Shown here: piece after piece, positions 1-8,158 of the stretch
Layout of the letters: every line of letters begins with the position of its first letter
Numbering within the stretch: position 1 is the first letter of the stretch
DNA from: Acidiphilium sp. 37-60-79
Lineage (GTDB): Bacteria; Pseudomonadota; Alphaproteobacteria; Acetobacterales; Acetobacteraceae
DNA: 64,000 nt
Direction: 5' to 3'
Assembly (NCBI GenBank): GCA_002279355.1
Contig: NCBV01000012.1
Location: 1-64,000 of the forward strand
Notes under the pieces: model-generated
What the model saw: only the letters and a program-made list of their open reading frames with translations
Database searches by the model: none
What the model was told of the DNA's origin: nothing
Position numbers and translations under genes: made by a program

Positions 1-1
1 G

Positions 2-604
2 CCGGAGGGGATCAATACCGCGTCGCCGGATGGGATTACGGCGTTATTGATTGCGGTGGCGCGGCTGCGGCCTGACGAGGTTGAGGCTTTGTTGCGGGCG
101 GGCGCGAATCCGAATGGGGCGGCGGATAATGCGCCGCTTTACACGGCGGTGATGGCGGATGATTTGACCATTGCGCGAATGTTGTTGCAGGCGGGAGCCA
201 ACCCGAATGGCCGTGCTGGAGGAGAGACGGCATTATATAATGCGGCTCTGCTCAATCGACGTGATGCTGTGGATTTATTGCTTGACCATAAGGCGGATAT
301 CAACGCGCGCAATAGTCTCGGCGAGCCGATAACGGAAGCGGCGGCTGATACGGGTGATTGGATAATGGTGCTGCATTTGCTGGACCGAGGTGCGTCGTTA
401 TGGGCGACGGATGATGTTGGCGGGACGCTTGGTTTGTCGGCGAAATTTAGCCATGTGTCGCCAGACAGTGCGCAGGGACGCGCGTTGGCTCAGGTTATTG
501 CGCGGTTGAAAGACGCCGGATTTCCTTGGCCGCCACCGCCACCGAAGGAGGTCGTTATGCTCCGGGCTGCGGGGAAATGGCCGCCACCCGATGTTAGGAA
601 ATGA
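2..604 (+). CDS. Ankyrin-repeat protein (5' end cut by window edge)
   Basis: The frame is open to the first base of the window, so the gene starts upstream and only its last 200 residues are seen. Four ankyrin-type units of about 31-33 residues follow one another, each with the helix-turn-helix pattern and a loop such as LLRAGANPNG, LLQAGANPNG, LLDHKADINA or LLDRGASLWA. A proline-rich stretch (WPPPPPKE) comes near the C-terminus. Ankyrin proteins are protein-binding scaffolds; the partner cannot be told from sequence. An internal TTG at 47 could act as a start but would cut the first repeat, so I do not use it. Confidence 0.85.
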   Translation, partial: PEGINTASPDGITALLIAVARLRPDEVEALLRAGANPNGAADNAPLYTAVMADDLTIARMLLQAGANPNGRAGGETALYNAALLNRRDAVDLLLDHKADINARNSLGEPITEAAADTGDWIMVLHLLDRGASLWATDDVGGTLGLSAKFSHVSPDSAQGRALAQVIARLKDAGFPWPPPPPKEVVMLRAAGKWPPPDVRK

Positions 605-735
605 CACGCGAGCGCTGGATGGGTGGTGATTGAGCGGCGGATTGCGGATGAATTTCGATAGGGCGTGCCCGCGACGGGTGTGCGTTATTCGTTATGATAT
701 CGTAACGAATTGGGTGTGTTCATGGGTTTTATGTT

Positions 736-1392
736 TTAGGTATTGTTAAAACGAGAATGGGCTGTGTAGCGGTGGCCGGGGAGCATCGGGCGGGGCGGAG
801 CGGGAGGGTATTTTTCGAGGAAATAATCGTAGAGCGATTGGGTTGGTTTGGGTTTGCGCGCCTGCTTTGTGCGGGGCGCGCGCGGTTTGCGGGGCTTTTG
901 CGGTTTTCGCTCCAATTTTAGGTGGGCGGGGAGCGGAATTCGCAGCATATGGCACATCGGGCGCAGGACGCGGCCGAGGCTGGGATTTTCACTCAGGAGC
1001 GAGACGAGGTCGGGGTCGTCGAGGAGGTGCATCAGTTGGGAGCGCGCGCCGGCGACTTGGTAGCCGGGGAGGAGGAGAAAAAGCCAGCCTTTGCGCTCGC
1101 GGATTATGCGCCTTGGTGCTGCCGCTTCGGCATTTTGCGATGCCCGTGCTGTGGATTGTTTTGCACCGCCCGCAATGACGGTTGGGGGTTTGGGGCGGGG
1201 TTTGGGGGGATTGGCGGCGAGGGCGGAGAAGCGGCGGGCGAAATAGATTAGCCGGTGCCAGATGGCCCATTTCAGGTTTTGCTCAAGGGAGCGAGACTGT
1301 TCGTGGGTGCCGAGGATTTGGCGGAGGAGCGAAAGAATGGCCGAGAGACGGTCGGCGAGGGATGGTGCGTGGGTGTTAATATCGCTCGCCAT
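736..1392 (-). CDS. Hypothetical basic protein with an in-frame repeat-derived segment
   Basis: A 218-residue protein I cannot assign to a family. The N-terminal third (about 1-65) is helical, with the motif LKWAIWHRLIYFARRF. The C-terminal third (about 155-200) is a Lys/Arg/Pro-rich tract that suggests nucleic-acid or envelope binding, though this is only a composition argument. Residues about 69-90 contain TVIAGGAKQSTARAS, which resembles the VIASEAKQS peptide encoded by a widespread intergenic palindromic repeat; the repeat seems to have entered the gene in frame. No signal peptide or membrane segment is evident. ATG start, with no close neighbour on the same strand. Confidence 0.6.
   Translation of the reverse strand: MASDINTHAPSLADRLSAILSLLRQILGTHEQSRSLEQNLKWAIWHRLIYFARRFSALAANPPKPRPKPPTVIAGGAKQSTARASQNAEAAAPRRIIRERKGWLFLLLPGYQVAGARSQLMHLLDDPDLVSLLSENPSLGRVLRPMCHMLRIPLPAHLKLERKPQKPRKPRAPRTKQARKPKPTQSLYDYFLEKYPPAPPRPMLPGHRYTAHSRFNNT
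1130..1181 (-). repeat. VIAxxAKQS-type palindromic repeat fragment inside a CDS
   Basis: Read on the minus strand the segment begins CCGTCATTGCGGGCGGTGCA and continues into AACAATCCA, close to one arm of the dispersed proteobacterial palindromic repeat (GTCATTGCGAGC...AAGCAATCCA) whose usual translation is VIASEAKQS. It is in frame in the hypothetical protein around it. Only one arm is convincing. Confidence 0.45.
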
Positions 1393-1514
1393 GCGTTAAT
1401 ATTGCATAGGAGCGAGAGGGTGCGCAAGGCGAAAAATTTGTTTGACTGTTGGGGTGGTTTATTTAAGCATGCTGTCGGATTTGGCGGCATGGATTTAACA
1501 TCAGGGAGCGAAAA

Positions 1515-2636
1515 ATGGCGAATGTAACGGGGCTTTCGGGCAATGAGATTTATTGCATGGCGCTGAAGAATTATCGGCCTGGTGCGTTGGTGGTGGGTAA
1601 TAGTGTGAATTCGCTGGGGTTTTTGCGGGACATGTCGGCGGGGTTTCGTGGGATGGTGGGGGGCGAGATTTCGGAGGTGACGCAGGCGATTGAGGATGGG
1701 CGGCTGAAGGCGTTTGAGCGGATGACGGCGGAGGCGCAGGGTGCGGGGGCGGCGGGGGTTGCGGGGGTGACTGGGGATTTGCGGGATTTTGCCGGCAACA
1801 CGGAGTTTTTATTTGTGGGTTCGGCGTTGCATCATTTGCAGATGGGGGCGGGGCTGGGGTTTTTCAGCAGTGCGGGGAGTGCGCAGGAGCTTTATTGTCA
1901 TATGGATGCGGGGTATCAGCCGCTGAGCCATGTGTTTGGCAATATTGCTTATCAGGTGGGGTTTGGTGGCGGGCTGACGGGGGCGTTGAAGACGTTGGTG
2001 CGTGGCGAGATTGCTGAATATAGCAATATATTCAATCAGACGCGCCATGCGGCGTTGGACCGGATCGTGGCGCAGGCGCGGGCGGTGCGGGCGAATGCGG
2101 TGTTAGGGATCAGGACGCGGATTATGTTTTGGCATAACACGCATGAGATGTTGATGACGGGCACGGCTTGTTTGCATCCGGCGTTGCCCGCGGATTATTT
2201 GCAGGCGCCGGTGACGAGCGACATGACGGGTGAAGAATTATGGGCGATGACGAAATTGGGGTATGCGCCGCTGAAATTATTGATTTCGGCATCGATTTAT
2301 TCGCTGGGCACGGTGGGCGGGATTAAGGCGGCGTTCAAGGCGTTCACGCGCGGCGAGATTAGTGATTTGACCTCGCTTATTCATGATGCGCGGGAGGTGG
2401 CGATTGGCCGGCTGAAGAGCGAGGCGGAGGCGATGGGGGCTGACGATGTGGTTGGGGTCAAAGTTTATATTTCTGAGATGAATGGTTTGGTGGAGTTTCT
2501 GGCGGTGGGGACGGCGGTGAAGCGGATGCCGGGGATGACGATGGACAGTCAGGCGCTGCCGGTGCAGGCGATTGTGCCGGATAAGGATACGTGGATTGAC
2601 GGGACGCTGGGGGTGGTGATGGAGCAGCCATCGTAG
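1515..2636 (+). CDS. Triple YbjQ/UPF0145-domain protein
   Basis: The 373 residues hold three tandem copies of the YbjQ (DUF74, heavy-metal-binding-like) fold, roughly 1-108, 112-222 and 230-352. Each has the same order: a SLG or ANI segment, a GE(I)xxxxxxIxxAR/GR helix, an AxxxGAxxVxGV strand, and a closing FxxVGTA-like strand. YbjQ proteins normally have one domain of about 100-110 residues and form ring-shaped oligomers; here three are fused. The third copy (VGGIKAAFKAF, GEISDLTSLIHDAREVAIGR) is closest to the canonical family and the first two have diverged. There is no signal peptide. ATG preceded by GGGAGCG. Function is unknown; metal binding is a family hypothesis. Confidence 0.8.
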   Translation: MANVTGLSGNEIYCMALKNYRPGALVVGNSVNSLGFLRDMSAGFRGMVGGEISEVTQAIEDGRLKAFERMTAEAQGAGAAGVAGVTGDLRDFAGNTEFLFVGSALHHLQMGAGLGFFSSAGSAQELYCHMDAGYQPLSHVFGNIAYQVGFGGGLTGALKTLVRGEIAEYSNIFNQTRHAALDRIVAQARAVRANAVLGIRTRIMFWHNTHEMLMTGTACLHPALPADYLQAPVTSDMTGEELWAMTKLGYAPLKLLISASIYSLGTVGGIKAAFKAFTRGEISDLTSLIHDAREVAIGRLKSEAEAMGADDVVGVKVYISEMNGLVEFLAVGTAVKRMPGMTMDSQALPVQAIVPDKDTWIDGTLGVVMEQPS

Positions 2637-2683
2637 GGGCCGGGGGGGTGCGAATTTTTGATAGGCTTTGGGGCTGAGGGACA

Positions 2684-3793
2684 ATGAAACGGCGAAACAT
2701 GGCTTACGGTCTTGGAGTCATTATGCTGTGCAGCCTCGCCTGGGTTTGGGGGTCTGGCCGCCCCAGGGCCCAATTCACTGTCGCGCAGGGCACGATTGTC
2801 AATCTTGCTTGGAGTCCGGACGGCAAATATCTGGCGTATTGCGGTTTTGGTGACGAATTTGGCGATCATGCGGGTTGCGCGATCATTAACGCGGCCACTG
2901 GCAAGCCAAAGACAAGGTTTCCGAACACCGACGATGCGATTGCCGGAAATGGCGATGGTGTTTTGGCTTTTGCCAGCCCTGATCGCCTGCTTTTACCTGC
3001 CCTCTGGCACAGCCCGACCGGGTTCATGACGCTCTGGGATGTTCGCACCGGCAAGCTGGACCGTGGCATTAATTTTCCGCCTGACCCCAATGCCGGCGGC
3101 CAGACCGCCAATCAGCTTTCGATCGCCGCTAACCGGGCCAGCTTTGCCGCCACCGAGGGCGGCCCCTATCCGGTCCGCCTTTATACCCTGCCCGGCCTCA
3201 AGCTCGTTCGAACGATCGCTCCCCGCCGGGGTCAGGGTGTTATGAATATTGCACTGGCTGCCGATGGCAGCTTTCTGGCCCTCCGCCTGGATGCCACCCA
3301 TGTTACCATCGTCAACACGGCCTCGGGCGCGACGCTTGGGACCATAAGCGACGATTTCGATCGCGACACCGCCCCGGTCAGCGCGTTGGCCATTAGCCCG
3401 GATGATCGTTTCCTTGCGGTTGGATTTGAAAATGGCGGTATCGTGCAAGTGCCTGGTCCTGGCGGCACGCTGGAGACCGTCCCAAACCCCTGGCCGATGG
3501 CGCCGATCTTGATTTGGCCGCTGGTGAATGGCGCCCAAGCCGGGCCGCCCCAGGCGCTCTGCGGCCCGCAAGTCCAAGGTGTGCTCAATATGGTGTGGAC
3601 GCCCGACAGCCGCAGCGTCATTTTTAGCGATAATCGCGGCAATGTGGTTTCATGCCCTGTCAGGGGTCATACCGGTAGAATTCTGTTGCATCGCGCGCTC
3701 GACGCTGTTCAAGTTCCTGCGATCTCACCCGACGGCCGCCGGCTCGCCCTTGGCGCCGATGATAAAATCACGATCGTGCCGCTCAAAAACTGA
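2684..3793 (+). CDS. Exported WD40/YncE-like beta-propeller protein
   Basis: The 369-residue protein starts with a basic n-region (MKRRNM) and a hydrophobic stretch ending near residue 30, a likely Sec signal or N-terminal anchor, so it should act in the periplasm. The rest is made of propeller blades, seen from the repeated NLAWSPDGKYLAY, ALAISPDDRFLAVG, NMVWTPDSRSVIFS and AISPDGRRLALG strands. Such propellers bind proteins or ligands and no catalytic residues can be picked out. A lipase gene begins 20 bp downstream in the same direction, so the two are probably cotranscribed. ATG with GAGGGA just upstream. Confidence 0.75.
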   Translation: MKRRNMAYGLGVIMLCSLAWVWGSGRPRAQFTVAQGTIVNLAWSPDGKYLAYCGFGDEFGDHAGCAIINAATGKPKTRFPNTDDAIAGNGDGVLAFASPDRLLLPALWHSPTGFMTLWDVRTGKLDRGINFPPDPNAGGQTANQLSIAANRASFAATEGGPYPVRLYTLPGLKLVRTIAPRRGQGVMNIALAADGSFLALRLDATHVTIVNTASGATLGTISDDFDRDTAPVSALAISPDDRFLAVGFENGGIVQVPGPGGTLETVPNPWPMAPILIWPLVNGAQAGPPQALCGPQVQGVLNMVWTPDSRSVIFSDNRGNVVSCPVRGHTGRILLHRALDAVQVPAISPDGRRLALGADDKITIVPLKN

Positions 3794-3813
3794 ATTTCGC
3801 AGGAGTACCCTGG

Positions 3814-4881
3814 ATGGCCGCGCAACTTGACCCACAAATCTACCTGGATGCTTCCTACATCGCTTATGAAAGCGATCCCGTACCCGACCTTGCGCGATTC
3901 CTGCCGCAGTACAAACTTGTAAAGCGCGCGATTTTAAAGGACGGCCTCCAAGCCCATATTTTGCAGTCTCACGGTGCTGACGCGCATTATCTGATCGCCT
4001 TTAGAGGCACGGATCCGGCTTTTGGCGTCATTATTGACGAAGCTAAAGCAGTTGCGGCGGATGAGGCCATCACGGTGGGCAGCCCGGTGTCGGGATTACT
4101 CAGAGCTAGGCGATATGAGCGCGACCTGAATAATTTGTTTTATAACCCCTCGGTTCAAGATCTGTTGACCGATCTGCAGATATTTGAAGATAAATCGGTT
4201 AACCAATACAATGATGCCCTCGCTATTGTGAGGAATTACGCGTTGTCCGGTGGACCTCCCATTTATGTGACTGGCCATTCGTTGGGCGGTGGCATCGCTG
4301 ATTTTGTGGCGGGGGCATTAAGCAACATCACCGGCATGACTTTTGCTGCGCCGGGCTATAAAAAATACGGCAATGCGAGCGCCGCCAGCATGATCAATTA
4401 CTATAATGTCAATGACACGATCCCTACAGTAAACCTGCAATATCATTGCGGCGCGATTAAGTCGCTCGATTATCTCTACAGCTCCTTCGCGGTTGAGCAC
4501 GAACTCGGTTTCCGCTCATCCATCGTCTACGGCTTTAACGAAACCCCGAATATTACCACCGCCATCACCGCCCATAATAACCGATTGAAATCATTGGTTA
4601 TTGGCAGTCTTGGCTTTCTGGTAGCTCGCCTCATTTTTCATGATCTTGGGAATTACGCGTTGCTCCTCAAGCGTATCGCTCGAAACGGCAAAACCCATGT
4701 CAATACTATTAAGGATTTCGCCCAAGCGGCTCACGACATCATGATCAAAGCCATGTGGATCCAACGCGAACGTCAGTCCCCTTTGCATGGCCTGAACAGC
4801 TTCTTCTGGCGTCTCACGATGGACGCGAACCAAATCGAATCCGACAATATCAACATTGGATGGTTCATGATGCCCGACTGA
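3814..4881 (+). CDS. Lipase class 3-like alpha/beta hydrolase
   Basis: The 355-residue protein contains the nucleophile elbow VTGHSLGGGIADF, with Ser156 as the expected catalytic serine. An oxyanion-type FRGTDP motif lies around residue 70, the normal arrangement of fungal lipase-like (Lipase_3) enzymes. Asp201 in NVNDTIPTV and a later His (about 229, in VEHELGF) are candidate triad partners. No signal peptide is seen, so it may be cytosolic or secreted by a non-Sec route. The strong AGGAG 10 bp before the ATG fixes the start. Codon use is less GC-biased than in the genes to its right. The substrate is unknown. Confidence 0.75.
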   Translation: MAAQLDPQIYLDASYIAYESDPVPDLARFLPQYKLVKRAILKDGLQAHILQSHGADAHYLIAFRGTDPAFGVIIDEAKAVAADEAITVGSPVSGLLRARRYERDLNNLFYNPSVQDLLTDLQIFEDKSVNQYNDALAIVRNYALSGGPPIYVTGHSLGGGIADFVAGALSNITGMTFAAPGYKKYGNASAASMINYYNVNDTIPTVNLQYHCGAIKSLDYLYSSFAVEHELGFRSSIVYGFNETPNITTAITAHNNRLKSLVIGSLGFLVARLIFHDLGNYALLLKRIARNGKTHVNTIKDFAQAAHDIMIKAMWIQRERQSPLHGLNSFFWRLTMDANQIESDNINIGWFMMPD

Positions 4882-4906
4882 TCAGGATGGTATCTCAGTG
4901 CGCCCG

Positions 4907-5031
4907 AGTGGCCTGCTTATCCCTGAAATTCATTTCATGAATTTCAGCGGCAGGACACTAGAAAATTCAATAATTTAGTGGCCTGCTTATCCCTGAAATT
5001 CATTTCATGAATTTCAGCGGCAGGCCACTAG
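4907..5031. repeat. Composite hairpin repeat, family A copy 1
   Basis: Two nearly identical 55-bp hairpins are joined by AAAATTCAATAATTT. Each hairpin runs from AGTGGCCTGC through TGAAATTCATTTCATGAATTTCA to a terminal (G)GCAGG(A/C)CACTAG. The same module order (hairpin, AAAATTCAAT(G/A)ATTT linker, hairpin, CTAG end) recurs at 28431-28553 and 50998-51108. It begins 25 bp after the lipase stop codon and could also act as a terminator. Confidence 0.85.
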
Positions 5032-5134
5032 ATCAATATTGGTTTAGGTCGAATCGAAAGATTCAACCTAAACCAATGAAATTGATGGGCAAACAAAGTC
5101 TAGAGCGTGATTGATGATAAGCAATCACGCTCTA
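5032..5134. repeat. Composite hairpin repeat, family B copy 1
   Basis: The element starts at ATCAATATTGGTTTAGGT, folds around GAATCGAAAGATTC, continues through a conserved spacer (GGCAAACAAAG) and ends in a perfect 12-bp stem AGAGCGTGATTG / CAATCACGCTCT around ATGATAAG. The copy at 8156-8261 has the same modules in the same order. It abuts family A copy 1 with no spacer, and its last three bases are the stop codon of truA. Confidence 0.85.
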
Positions 5135-5911
5135 GGGCGGAGCGAAAGGGTCGGCGCCAAAATCGACGGCGGCGAGGAGAAGGCCCGCCGCAGGGGCGGT
5201 GGGTCCGGCGGCGGCGCGGGATTTTTGGGCGAGGATTTTGGGGAGGCTGTCGGGGGGGATCGAAAAATCGCCGATGAGTTTGAGGGTGCCGATCATGTTG
5301 CGGACTTGGTGGTGGAGGAAGCTGCGGGCGGCGATGGTGGCGATGATGTGATCGCCGTGGCGGGTGATGGTGAAGCGATCGAGGGTGCGGAGCGGGGAAT
5401 TGGCTTGGCAGGCGGTGGCGCGGAAGCTGGTGAAATCATGTTTGCCGAGGAGCGATTGGGCGGCTTGGTGCATCAGGGTGGCATCGAGCGGGGGTTTGAC
5501 GTGCCAGACGCGGGTGGCTTCGAGGGCGGGGCGGGCGGGGCGGTTGAGGATGATGTAGCGGTAGTGGCGGGCGATGGCGGAGAAGCGGGGGTGCCAATCG
5601 GGGTCGGTGATTGCGGCAGCCTCGAGCACGGCGATGGGGTGGGGGTGCAAATGATAGTTGAGGGCGTCGCGGATCGTGCGGGAGGTAAAACGGTCGGGCG
5701 GGGCGTGGGGCAGGGTGAGCAGGGCGACTTGGCCGGTGGCGTGGACGCCGGCATCGGTGCGGCCGGCGGCGGCGATGGTGGGTTCGATGTTGTTGTTTAG
5801 CGGGGTGGCGGCCTGTTCGAGGCATTGTTGGATGGAGGGGCCGTTGGTTTGGCGTTGCCAGCCGACGAAGGGGGTGCCGTCATATTCGAGTTTGAGGGCG
5901 AAGCGGTTCAC
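5132..5911 (-). CDS. truA: tRNA pseudouridine(38-40) synthase TruA
   Basis: TruA makes pseudouridine at positions 38-40 of the tRNA anticodon stem. The 259 residues match the usual size. Catalytic Asp53 lies in AAGRTDAGVHATGQ, and the N-terminal LEYDGTPFVGWQRQ and C-terminal FLHHQVRNMIGTL motifs are intact. Start is GTG, overlapping the stop of fmt as GTGA, so the gene is the last of a def-fmt-truA operon (translation chain). The TAG stop codon is supplied by the end of the adjoining repeat, so the original C-terminus may have been slightly different. Confidence 0.95.
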   Translation of the reverse strand: MNRFALKLEYDGTPFVGWQRQTNGPSIQQCLEQAATPLNNNIEPTIAAAGRTDAGVHATGQVALLTLPHAPPDRFTSRTIRDALNYHLHPHPIAVLEAAAITDPDWHPRFSAIARHYRYIILNRPARPALEATRVWHVKPPLDATLMHQAAQSLLGKHDFTSFRATACQANSPLRTLDRFTITRHGDHIIATIAARSFLHHQVRNMIGTLKLIGDFSIPPDSLPKILAQKSRAAAGPTAPAAGLLLAAVDFGADPFAPP

Positions 5912-6728
5912 GCGAGGATGGTGCCGACGGGGATGGGGTAGCCACGGAGAAAATCGGCGGCTTCGAGGGGCGTGCGGCCGGGGCGCTGGAGGAGGGTGGG
6001 GCGGATGGCATCGGTGCCGCAGGCGATGGTGAGACGGTCATCGAGCACGGTGCCAGGGGGAGATTGGGTGGGGTGGTGGATGAGGTGGGCGGCGTGGATT
6101 TTGATGATCTCGGTTTTGCCGGTGGCGGTGTGGAGCGCAAATTCGGTGCCGGGCCAGGGCGCGAAGGCGCGGATGCGGCGTTCGATGGTGGCGGCGGGGG
6201 CGGACCAATCGATGGCGGCGTCGGCGCGGGTGAGTTTGGGGGCGTAGGTGGAGGGGCCGGTTTGGGGTTGGGGGGTGGGATTTTCGGTGAGGGCGCGGAG
6301 CAGAAGGCCAGCGCCGAGCGGGGCAAGGCGGTCATGCAGGGTGGCGGCGGTGTCGGCTTCGGTGATTGGGATTGCGGCGTCGAGCAGCATCGGGCCGGTA
6401 TCTAGCCCTGCATCCATTTGCATGATGGTGATGCCGGTTTGGGCATCGCCGGCGAGGAGGGCGGCGTGGATCGGGGCGGCGCCGCGCCAGCGCGGGAGCA
6501 GGCTGGCATGGATATTGAGGCAGCCGCGTCGTGGGATGGCGAGAAAATCGGCGGGGAGGATCAGGCCGTAGGCGACGATGATCGCGGCGTCGAGATCGAG
6601 GCTGGCGAGGGTTTGGGGGGCTGGCAATAGACGGCTTTGATGTGGTGGCCGGCCTGGTGGAGGGCTTCGAGGGCGGGGACGGCGAAGTCGGGCGTGCCCA
6701 TGAAGGCGAGGTTGAGGGGGGTGCTCAT
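5908..6728 (-). pseudogene. fmt: Methionyl-tRNA formyltransferase, broken by internal deletion/frameshift
   Basis: The start (ATG overlapping the def stop as ATGA) opens a proper Fmt N-terminus, [20 protein letters not shown], up to YCQPPKP. After that this frame stops within about 15 codons. Another frame, from about 6620 to 5908, carries the rest: [39 protein letters not shown] and the C-terminal domain. Against E. coli Fmt about 33-34 residues are missing, those of the tRNA acceptor-binding loop (AGRG...) and the strand after it, and the frame shifts. The bases CAAACCC at the junction can be read as PKP in the first frame or QTL in the second, as if two direct repeats had collapsed. It may be a true null allele or a sequence error. 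Confidence 0.85.
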
Positions 6729-7291
6729 CGGTGGGTGCGGGCGGTTGATTTCTCGTCGGCCTTTTCGCGTTGTTCTTTGGCGAGTTTGCGGAGCAAAATA
6801 TTGCGTTTGAGGGGGGTGAGGTGATCGACGAAGAGGATGCCGTCGAGATGGTCGATTTCGTGTTGGATGCAGGCGGCGAGGAGGTCTTCGCCGTCGATGC
6901 GGTGTTTGGTGCCGGCGAAGTCTTCGTAGGTGGCGGTGATGCGGGCGGGGCGGGTGATTTCGGCGTATTGGTTGGGCAGCGACAGGCAGCCTTCTTCGCG
7001 GGTGGCGAGGGTTTCGCTGGCGGCGGTGATGGTGGGGTTGATGAGGATGAGGGGCGTGCGGGCGTGATCGGGGCCGAGATCCATGATGAAGAAGCGGAGC
7101 GAGAGGCCGATTTGCGGGGCGGCGAGGCCGATGCCGGGGGCGCGATACATGGCCTCGAACATGGTGGGCATCAGGTTTTCGAGCGCGGGGCGGTCGGCAT
7201 CGGTGACCGGGCGGGCGCGGGTGCGCAGGCGCTTATCGGGCACGATCAGGATATCGGGGATGGTGCTCAGGCGATGTGGGGCGGCGCTCAT
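6725..7291 (-). CDS. def: Peptide deformylase
   Basis: Removes the N-formyl group from nascent proteins with a bound metal ion. All three family motifs are present in 188 residues: [17 protein letters not shown] (metal-ligand Cys) and QHEIDHLDG (metal-ligand His residues and catalytic Glu). It is first in def-fmt-truA and overlaps fmt by ATGA. ATG start. An intact deformylase beside a broken formyltransferase is notable, because its substrate depends on Fmt. Confidence 0.95.
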   Translation of the reverse strand: MSAAPHRLSTIPDILIVPDKRLRTRARPVTDADRPALENLMPTMFEAMYRAPGIGLAAPQIGLSLRFFIMDLGPDHARTPLILINPTITAASETLATREEGCLSLPNQYAEITRPARITATYEDFAGTKHRIDGEDLLAACIQHEIDHLDGILFVDHLTPLKRNILLRKLAKEQREKADEKSTARTHR

Positions 7292-7344
7292 TGCGGGGAT
7301 TTAGCCGGGCTGGGGGTTTGATTCAATCGGGCGGCTTGGTGTGG

Positions 7345-7373
7345 CTTGCTTTGTGGCGCGGAACACCCCATGT
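7345..7373 (+). promoter_or_regulatory. Putative sigma32 (RpoH) promoter of hsp20
   Basis: CTTGCTT at 7345-7351 and CCCCATGT at 7366-7373 are 14 bp apart. The downstream box is a full match to the heat-shock -10 consensus CCCCATNT and the upstream box keeps the CTTG core. The position suits a start near 7380, giving a leader of about 50 nt. Confidence 0.65.
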
Positions 7374-7379
7374 TTGGGA

Positions 7380-7433
7380 GCGGACTGCCATTGTGGGGTC
7401 CACTTGTCTCGCTCGCACGGAGGAGGCTCGATG
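7380..7433 (+). promoter_or_regulatory. ROSE-like RNA thermometer covering the hsp20 ribosome binding site
   Basis: The leader ends in a hairpin in which GTCTCGCTC (7406-7414) faces GGAGGAGGC (7419-7427) across a GCAC loop. The TCGCT core fits the UYGCU signature of ROSE elements, including the expected G opposite G inside an otherwise paired Shine-Dalgarno stem. ROSE elements in front of hsp20 genes are known in alphaproteobacteria. Only the final hairpin is clearly conserved; the upstream stem GGAC/GTCC (7382-7400) is weak. Confidence 0.55.
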
Positions 7434-7895
7434 AGCACCAGGGTTTTTACATCGCCGTTATTTCTTGGCTTTGATCATTTGGAACAGATGATCGAGCGGG
7501 CGGCAAAGACATCGTCGGAAGGATATCCGCCGTATAATATCGAACAGATCAGCGCCACGTGCCTGCGGATTACCGTGGCGGTTGCTGGGTTTACCATGGA
7601 TGATTTGCAGATTACCCAAGAGGATAATCAGCTGGTGATCCGGGGCCGGCAGGTTGAGGATCAGCAGGGGCGGATATTTTTGCATCGGGGGATTGCCGCG
7701 CGGCAATTTCAGCGCGCGTTTGTGATTGCCGAGGGTATCGAGGTGCGCGGCGCGTGGCTGGATAATGGGTTGCTGCATGTGGATTTGGTGCGGCCGCTGC
7801 CGGAGGCGAAGATCAAGACGATTGCAATTCGCAAGGGGACGGGCGCCGGTGCGGCGCTGGACCCGCATCGCACGCTGAATGGCGAGCAGGAGTGA
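7431..7895 (+). CDS. Small heat-shock protein, Hsp20/IbpA family
   Basis: An ATP-independent holdase of 154 residues with an alpha-crystallin domain (about 37-130). It opens with YPPYNIEQISATCLRITVAV, contains the hinge QLVIRGRQ, and has the IbpA-like segment FLHRGIAARQFQRAFVIA and LLHVDLVRPLPE. The GAGG-rich Shine-Dalgarno site ends 5 bp before the ATG and is held in a predicted thermometer hairpin. The stop is 2 bp before the next ATG, so it is cotranscribed with the DUF1150 gene, as in many alphaproteobacteria. Confidence 0.92.
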   Translation: MSTRVFTSPLFLGFDHLEQMIERAAKTSSEGYPPYNIEQISATCLRITVAVAGFTMDDLQITQEDNQLVIRGRQVEDQQGRIFLHRGIAARQFQRAFVIAEGIEVRGAWLDNGLLHVDLVRPLPEAKIKTIAIRKGTGAGAALDPHRTLNGEQE

Positions 7896-7897
7896 AA

Positions 7898-8158
7898 ATG
7901 ATGAATATCGAAAAGTTTGACGAGACGATTGAGGATGGTGTGGTGGGTGCGATGATTGATTTGCATCATCTGAGTGTGGAGCAGTTGGCTGAGTTGGGCG
8001 TTGCGCAGATTGCATATGTGCGCAAGGTGATTACCAATCAGGGGCCGGCGGTGGGGGTATTTGCCGCGAATGGCGCGCCGTTGGCGGTGGCATCGAGCGA
8101 TGATTTGGCGCGCGCGGCGATTGTGCAGAATGATATGGCGCCGGTTTCGGTGCATTAG
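7898..8158 (+). CDS. DUF1150 family protein
   Basis: An 86-residue protein with the DUF1150 pattern (LAELGVAQIAYVRKV followed by VGVFAANGAPLAVA and a DDLARAA helix). The family regularly follows hsp20 in alphaproteobacteria and its biochemical role is not known. AGGAG lies 5 bp before the ATG at 7898; the ATG at 7901 is equally possible. The TAG stop codon is also the first three bases of a family B repeat, so the present C-terminus was set by that element. Confidence 0.85.
   Translation: MMNIEKFDETIEDGVVGAMIDLHHLSVEQLAELGVAQIAYVRKVITNQGPAVGVFAANGAPLAVASSDDLARAAIVQNDMAPVSVH

Noticed and set aside
4907-5134. Insertion sequence next to truA
   Set aside because: About 230 bp of hairpins only, with no transposase gene; classed as repeats.
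5111-5800. Long plus-strand open frame opposite truA
   Set aside because: Its Gly/Gln/Glu-rich composition mirrors the GC-rich codons of truA, and no start site or motif supports it.
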